Below are positions 60,742 to 64,000 of a stretch of 64,000 nt of DNA, one piece after another. Under the pieces are notes generated by a model, which searched no databases, was not told the origin of the DNA, and saw only the letters and a list, made by a program, of their open reading frames with translations. The translations under genes and the position numbers were made by a program. Positions within the stretch are counted from its first letter, which is position 1; every line of letters begins with the position of its first letter. This stretch comes from JABDIY01 sp963803845 (GTDB lineage Bacteria; Actinomycetota; Acidimicrobiia; Acidimicrobiales; SZUA-35): positions 1,488,001 through 1,552,000 of the forward strand of contig CAWDNZ010000005.1 of assembly GCA_963803845.1 (NCBI GenBank), read 5' to 3'.

Positions 60742-62149
60742 GAAAGTGGCCGCGCTCGCCGGCTTCTTGGCCGGTGTCGGCCCCTCAGAAGTTCCTACCG
60801 CGGTCGCTCTACTCACTGGCGTTCCCCGTCAGGGGCGAGTGGGAATCGGATGGGCCCTGGTGGAGAGCAGTGGCGTCGACCGGAACGACGACGCTGCTCC
60901 GTCGGGACCTCCGCTAACCCTCGCCGACGTCGATGCCGCAGTGGACGCGGTGAGCCGCACCGGTGGGAGCGGCTCTGACGCCGCCAAACGGGACATCGTG
61001 GCCGGGCTTTTCCAACGAGCCACGGCCGAGGAAGCGAACTTCCTGTCGGACGTACTGGTAGGAGGACTTCGACAGGGCGCGCTGGCTGGGGTTCTTGCGT
61101 CGGCGATCAGCAAGGCCTTCGGAGTGAAACTGGCGCTGCTGCGACGGGCCGCCATGCTTCTCGGTGACCTCGGCGAAGCAGGCACCATCGCCAGCGTCGC
61201 CGGTGACGCAGGTCTCGCGGCCGTCGGACTCACCGTAGGCCGAGCGGTGGAGCCAATGCTGGCCGCAACCTCACCCGATGTTCCCACTGCGCTGAACGAA
61301 ACCGGAATGGCAGCCATTGAGTGGAAGCTGGACGGCATCAGAATCCAGGTACACAAGTTGGGCGCTGAAGTAAAGGTGTTCAGTCGCAACCTCAACGACA
61401 TCACGACCCGTGTGACTGGCGTGGTCGATGTCGTTCGATCGCTCGCCGTCCGCGCCGCAATCTTGGACGGTGAGGTGCTCGGCTCCTCACCCCACTTCTT
61501 CGACATCATTCACCGGGACGGGCAGGATCTCCTGGACCAACCGCTCCACGAGCGAATGACCCACCTGGAGGCGGTAGCCGGTGAGCATCGAATCCCCTCG
61601 GTGACCACCGATAACCCCGATCGGGCCCAGGCGCAAATGGAGGCGGCCTTGGCAGCGGGCCACGAGGGGGCCATGGTCAAAGGGATCGACACGCTGTACG
61701 AAGCGGGTCGACGAGGTAAAGGCTGGCGGAAAGTCAAGCCGGTCCACACCCTGGATCTCGTGGTTCTAGGGGCCGAATGGGGACACGGTCGACGCAAGGG
61801 TTGGCTTTCCAACCTGCATCTCGGCGCTCGGAGCGACGACACCGACGAGTTCGTCATGGTGGGCAAGACCTTCAAGGGACTCACCGATCAGCTCCTTCGG
61901 TGGCAGACCGAACAGCTACTGATGCGGGAGACCCATCGGGAGGGCATCACGGTTTTTGCCCGCCCCGAATTGGTGGTGGAAATCGCCGTGGACTCCAGTC
62001 ACGCATCCACGCGCTACCCCGGCGGTGTCGCACTTCGATTTGCCCGGGTGCGGCACTATCGAGACGATAAAGTAGCGGCCGACGCTGACACGATCGAGAC
62101 CGTTCGTTCACTGATGGTCACGCTCCCGGTCCACGACCTCCCGGAATAG
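60665..62149 (+). CDS. lig: ATP-dependent DNA ligase (LigB/LigC type)
   Basis: A 494-residue ATP-dependent DNA ligase. An N-terminal helical domain (LSELVKASQATATTSARNEK, GLRQGALAGVLASAISKAF) precedes the adenylation domain with EWKLDGIRIQ (Lys nucleophile motif KxDGxR), AILDGEVLG (motif III), HEGAMVKGIDTLYEAG (motif IV) and WRKVKPVHTLDLVVLG (motif V). The OB domain follows. The start at ATG 60665 overlaps the previous gene by 77 bp. It would serve repair rather than replication, which uses LigA. Confidence 0.92.
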   Translation: MGSTSTPLSELVKASQATATTSARNEKVAALAGFLAGVGPSEVPTAVALLTGVPRQGRVGIGWALVESSGVDRNDDAAPSGPPLTLADVDAAVDAVSRTGGSGSDAAKRDIVAGLFQRATAEEANFLSDVLVGGLRQGALAGVLASAISKAFGVKLALLRRAAMLLGDLGEAGTIASVAGDAGLAAVGLTVGRAVEPMLAATSPDVPTALNETGMAAIEWKLDGIRIQVHKLGAEVKVFSRNLNDITTRVTGVVDVVRSLAVRAAILDGEVLGSSPHFFDIIHRDGQDLLDQPLHERMTHLEAVAGEHRIPSVTTDNPDRAQAQMEAALAAGHEGAMVKGIDTLYEAGRRGKGWRKVKPVHTLDLVVLGAEWGHGRRKGWLSNLHLGARSDDTDEFVMVGKTFKGLTDQLLRWQTEQLLMRETHREGITVFARPELVVEIAVDSSHASTRYPGGVALRFARVRHYRDDKVAADADTIETVRSLMVTLPVHDLPE

Positions 62150-62190
62150 ATGGCGGGTCAGCTAGGCAAGGCCGCCGGTGAGAACCGAAA

Positions 62191-63742
62191 TCACTGGGCG
62201 GGCGCCCGAAGCTCCCGGCGCAGAATCTTGCCACTGGCGGACTTCGGAATGGAGTCCACGAACTCCACGAGACGGATCCTCTTATAGGAGGCCACATGTT
62301 CGGCGACGAACGACATGAGTTCCTCCGCCGAAACCGCAGCTCCAGGCTTCAGGACCACAAAGGCCTTGGGTAGTTCGCCCGCCTCGATGTCTGGCACTCC
62401 GACCACGGCTACGTCGGCAACCGCGGGATGAGTGACGATGAGCGCTTCCATCTCCGCAGGCGGAACCTGGAAACCTTTGTATTTGATTAGCTCTTTCACC
62501 CGATCCACGATGTACATGTGATCGTTGCCGTCGATCCGAGCAACATCACCGGTGTGGAGCCAGCCATCGGCGTCGATGGTGACCGCCGTCGCCTCCGGAT
62601 TGTTGAGGTACCCCTTCATCACCTGCGGGCCACGAATCCACAATTCTCCCTCGTCACCGGGGCCTTGGCTGGTGCCGTCCGGGGCGACGATTCGGCACTC
62701 GGTGTTGGGGGCAGTGACACCGTTGGAACCGGGGGTCACGTCAGTACCGACGGTGGCGTGGCTAATCGGGCTCAGCTCGGTCATCCCGTAGCCCTGCACC
62801 ACTACACAGTCCACCCGGGCCGCTGCCTCCTGTGCCAGCTCAGCACCCAATGGGGCCGCACCGCTGAAGATCTTGCGGAGTGACGAGACATCGTATTGAT
62901 CCACCAGCGGGCTCTTGGCCAGGCCCAGGATGATGGGCGGAACGGCGTAGAACTGCGTAACGCCGTGCTCCTGTATCAATGACAACGCATGCTCCATGTC
63001 GAAGCGGGGCATGGTGACCACGGTGACACCACTGGCCAGCAGCCCATTCATCAGAACTTGCATCCCATAGATGTGGAAGAATGGAAGAACAGCGAGCGCC
63101 ACTTCCCCGGGTTCGTAGGAGAGCATCGCATTACTCTGCACAAGATTGGCGACACAGTTGTAGTGGCTGAGCATCACTCCTTTGGGCAGGCCCGTGGTAC
63201 CGGAGGAATATGGCAGAACAACGATGTGATCCTTCGGATCAACAGGGACCTGGCCTATCGGCGCGGCCATCAGTTCGGCGATTGACCGATGACCATCCAC
63301 GGGTCCGATCGTGATCACCTCATTCGCTCCACTTCCCTCTGCTGCAGCCACCGCTGTTTCAGCAAAGGGGGCGGCGGCGATCAACAACGTTGCGTTTGCG
63401 TCGTTGAGTTGGTAGCGAACCTCCTCAGCTCCGTAGACAGGGTTGATCGTGGTGACCGTCCCCCCGGTGACCGCAACAGCATGAAAGACGATGGTGTATT
63501 CGGGCATGTTGGGAGCCATCAGGCCGACCGTGACGCCCGGCCCCAGCCCCTCGGCTGCTAATCCGCCTGCGAGGCTGTAGATGGCATCGGTGAGTTCCTT
63601 GAACGTCCACGATCCACCCGTCGCACCGTCGATCATTGCCACCCGACTTTCCGAAGGGTTCATCCCCGAAAACGAACGGAGTGAGGGCGATCTCGGGGAT
63701 CTCAACATCCGGCAACGGACTACGAAACACATGCTCTGCCAT
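62191..63742 (-). pseudogene. 4-coumarate-CoA-ligase-like acyl-CoA synthetase with probable N-terminal frameshift
   Basis: The main frame encodes an ANL-superfamily ligase of about 516 residues: YSSGTTGLPKGVMLSHYN (AMP motif), QGYGMTELSPISHATVG, GWLHTGDVARID and VDRVKELIKYKGFQVPPAEM, ending KSASGKILRREL. The normal N-terminus MAEHVFRSPLPDVEIPEIAL is in another frame (start ATG 63742). The two join if one G is removed from the CCCC run at 63664-63667 (plus strand). If the shift is real, the protein may begin at an internal Met near 63663 and lack about 27 residues. It activates aromatic or fatty acids with CoA. Confidence 0.75.
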
Positions 63743-63821
63743 GTCAGAAGGTTAGGAGGTCAGGCCGCCGCTTGCGTCAGGCGTTGGAAGCAGAGGCCGC
63801 CGTGATCGGTTTACTGCAGGC

Positions 63822-64000
63822 ATGAGGTTCCTCCCGCTCATCGTGGCCGCCGTTGTCCTGGCAGCCGCCTGCACAGCCGACCAAACCGCCGATTCCAACC
63901 CTGGCCAAACGATCGCCGTACCAACACTCCCACCGGGGCGGGTGCAAGACTTTGGAGAGCCACCGGAATTCCTCGCCGGTCCGCTCGACGCTGAACTGGA
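63822..64000 (+). CDS. lipoprotein, N-terminal fragment
   Basis: ATG 63822 opens a signal peptide MRFLPLIVAAVVLAAACTAD whose lipobox LAAAC marks a lipoprotein. A Thr/Pro-rich spacer follows. The gene runs off the window end, so no domain is visible. It is divergent from the acyl-CoA ligase. Confidence 0.7.
   Translation, partial: MRFLPLIVAAVVLAAACTADQTADSNPGQTIAVPTLPPGRVQDFGEPPEFLAGPLDAEL

Overview
The window looks like chromosomal DNA of a high-GC actinobacterium. Form I CO dehydrogenase genes, a DmdA-like demethylase, non-pyrrolysine MttB, a DUF4214/CAP secreted protein and many SDR, enoyl-CoA hydratase and PPOX proteins suggest a marine or soil member of Acidimicrobiia. That placement is inference; no rRNA or marker phylogeny was available. 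Most of the window is densely coding. There is one tRNA (Arg, TCT), and no phage, insertion sequence or CRISPR array was recognised.

Layout. 1-10.6 kb: mixed metabolic genes, including a thioredoxin-fold protein interrupted by an in-frame UGA at its redox site (candidate selenoprotein), a divergent arsI/arsR pair with a shared operator, a DmdA-like GcvT protein and an amidase. 10.6-11.3 kb: a membrane protein made largely of five copies of a 93-bp tandem repeat. 11.4-20.1 kb: a LysR regulator divergent from a cox cluster (coxM, coxS, coxL, an XdhC-YHS protein, coxD, coxG, coxE) whose CoxL carries the form I active-site motif. 20.1-23.6 kb: an unknown Cys-containing protein, a PolX-like HhH protein and a three-gene run preceded by two sequences matching the DosR/DevR box. 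23.8-29.6 kb: hypF-hypC-hypD-hypE plus a DUF4272 gene. 29.8-32.2 kb: a PBP4-type carboxypeptidase and endonuclease III.

32.6-43.4 kb is a meta-cleavage aromatic catabolism cluster on the minus strand with a divergent IclR regulator and Rieske ferredoxin. It encodes two extradiol dioxygenases, a histidine phosphatase, a two-protein phosphotransferase like phenylphosphate synthase, a Rieske oxygenase, 4-oxalocrotonate decarboxylase/hydratase, tautomerase, a HAD hydrolase and a frameshifted hydratase. The gene set suggests that a phenolic substrate is phosphorylated, hydroxylated, dephosphorylated and then ring-cleaved. 43.5-50.7 kb: MttB, SDRs, a decayed ABC-2 exporter, tRNA-Arg and an M20 amidohydrolase. 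50.8-51.0 kb: a small cluster of short palindromic repeats. 51-64 kb: housekeeping genes (engB, TrmA-family RNA methyltransferase, rpe, clpP, rph, rdgB, ATP-dependent DNA ligase) plus DUF389, an acyl-CoA ligase with a probable N-terminal frameshift and the start of a lipoprotein.

CO oxidation, hydrogenase maturation and DosR-like boxes lie close together, suggesting trace-gas metabolism under oxygen limitation. Five single-base frame breaks (one hydratase, three in one ABC ATPase, one acyl-CoA ligase) are either real decay or assembly errors.
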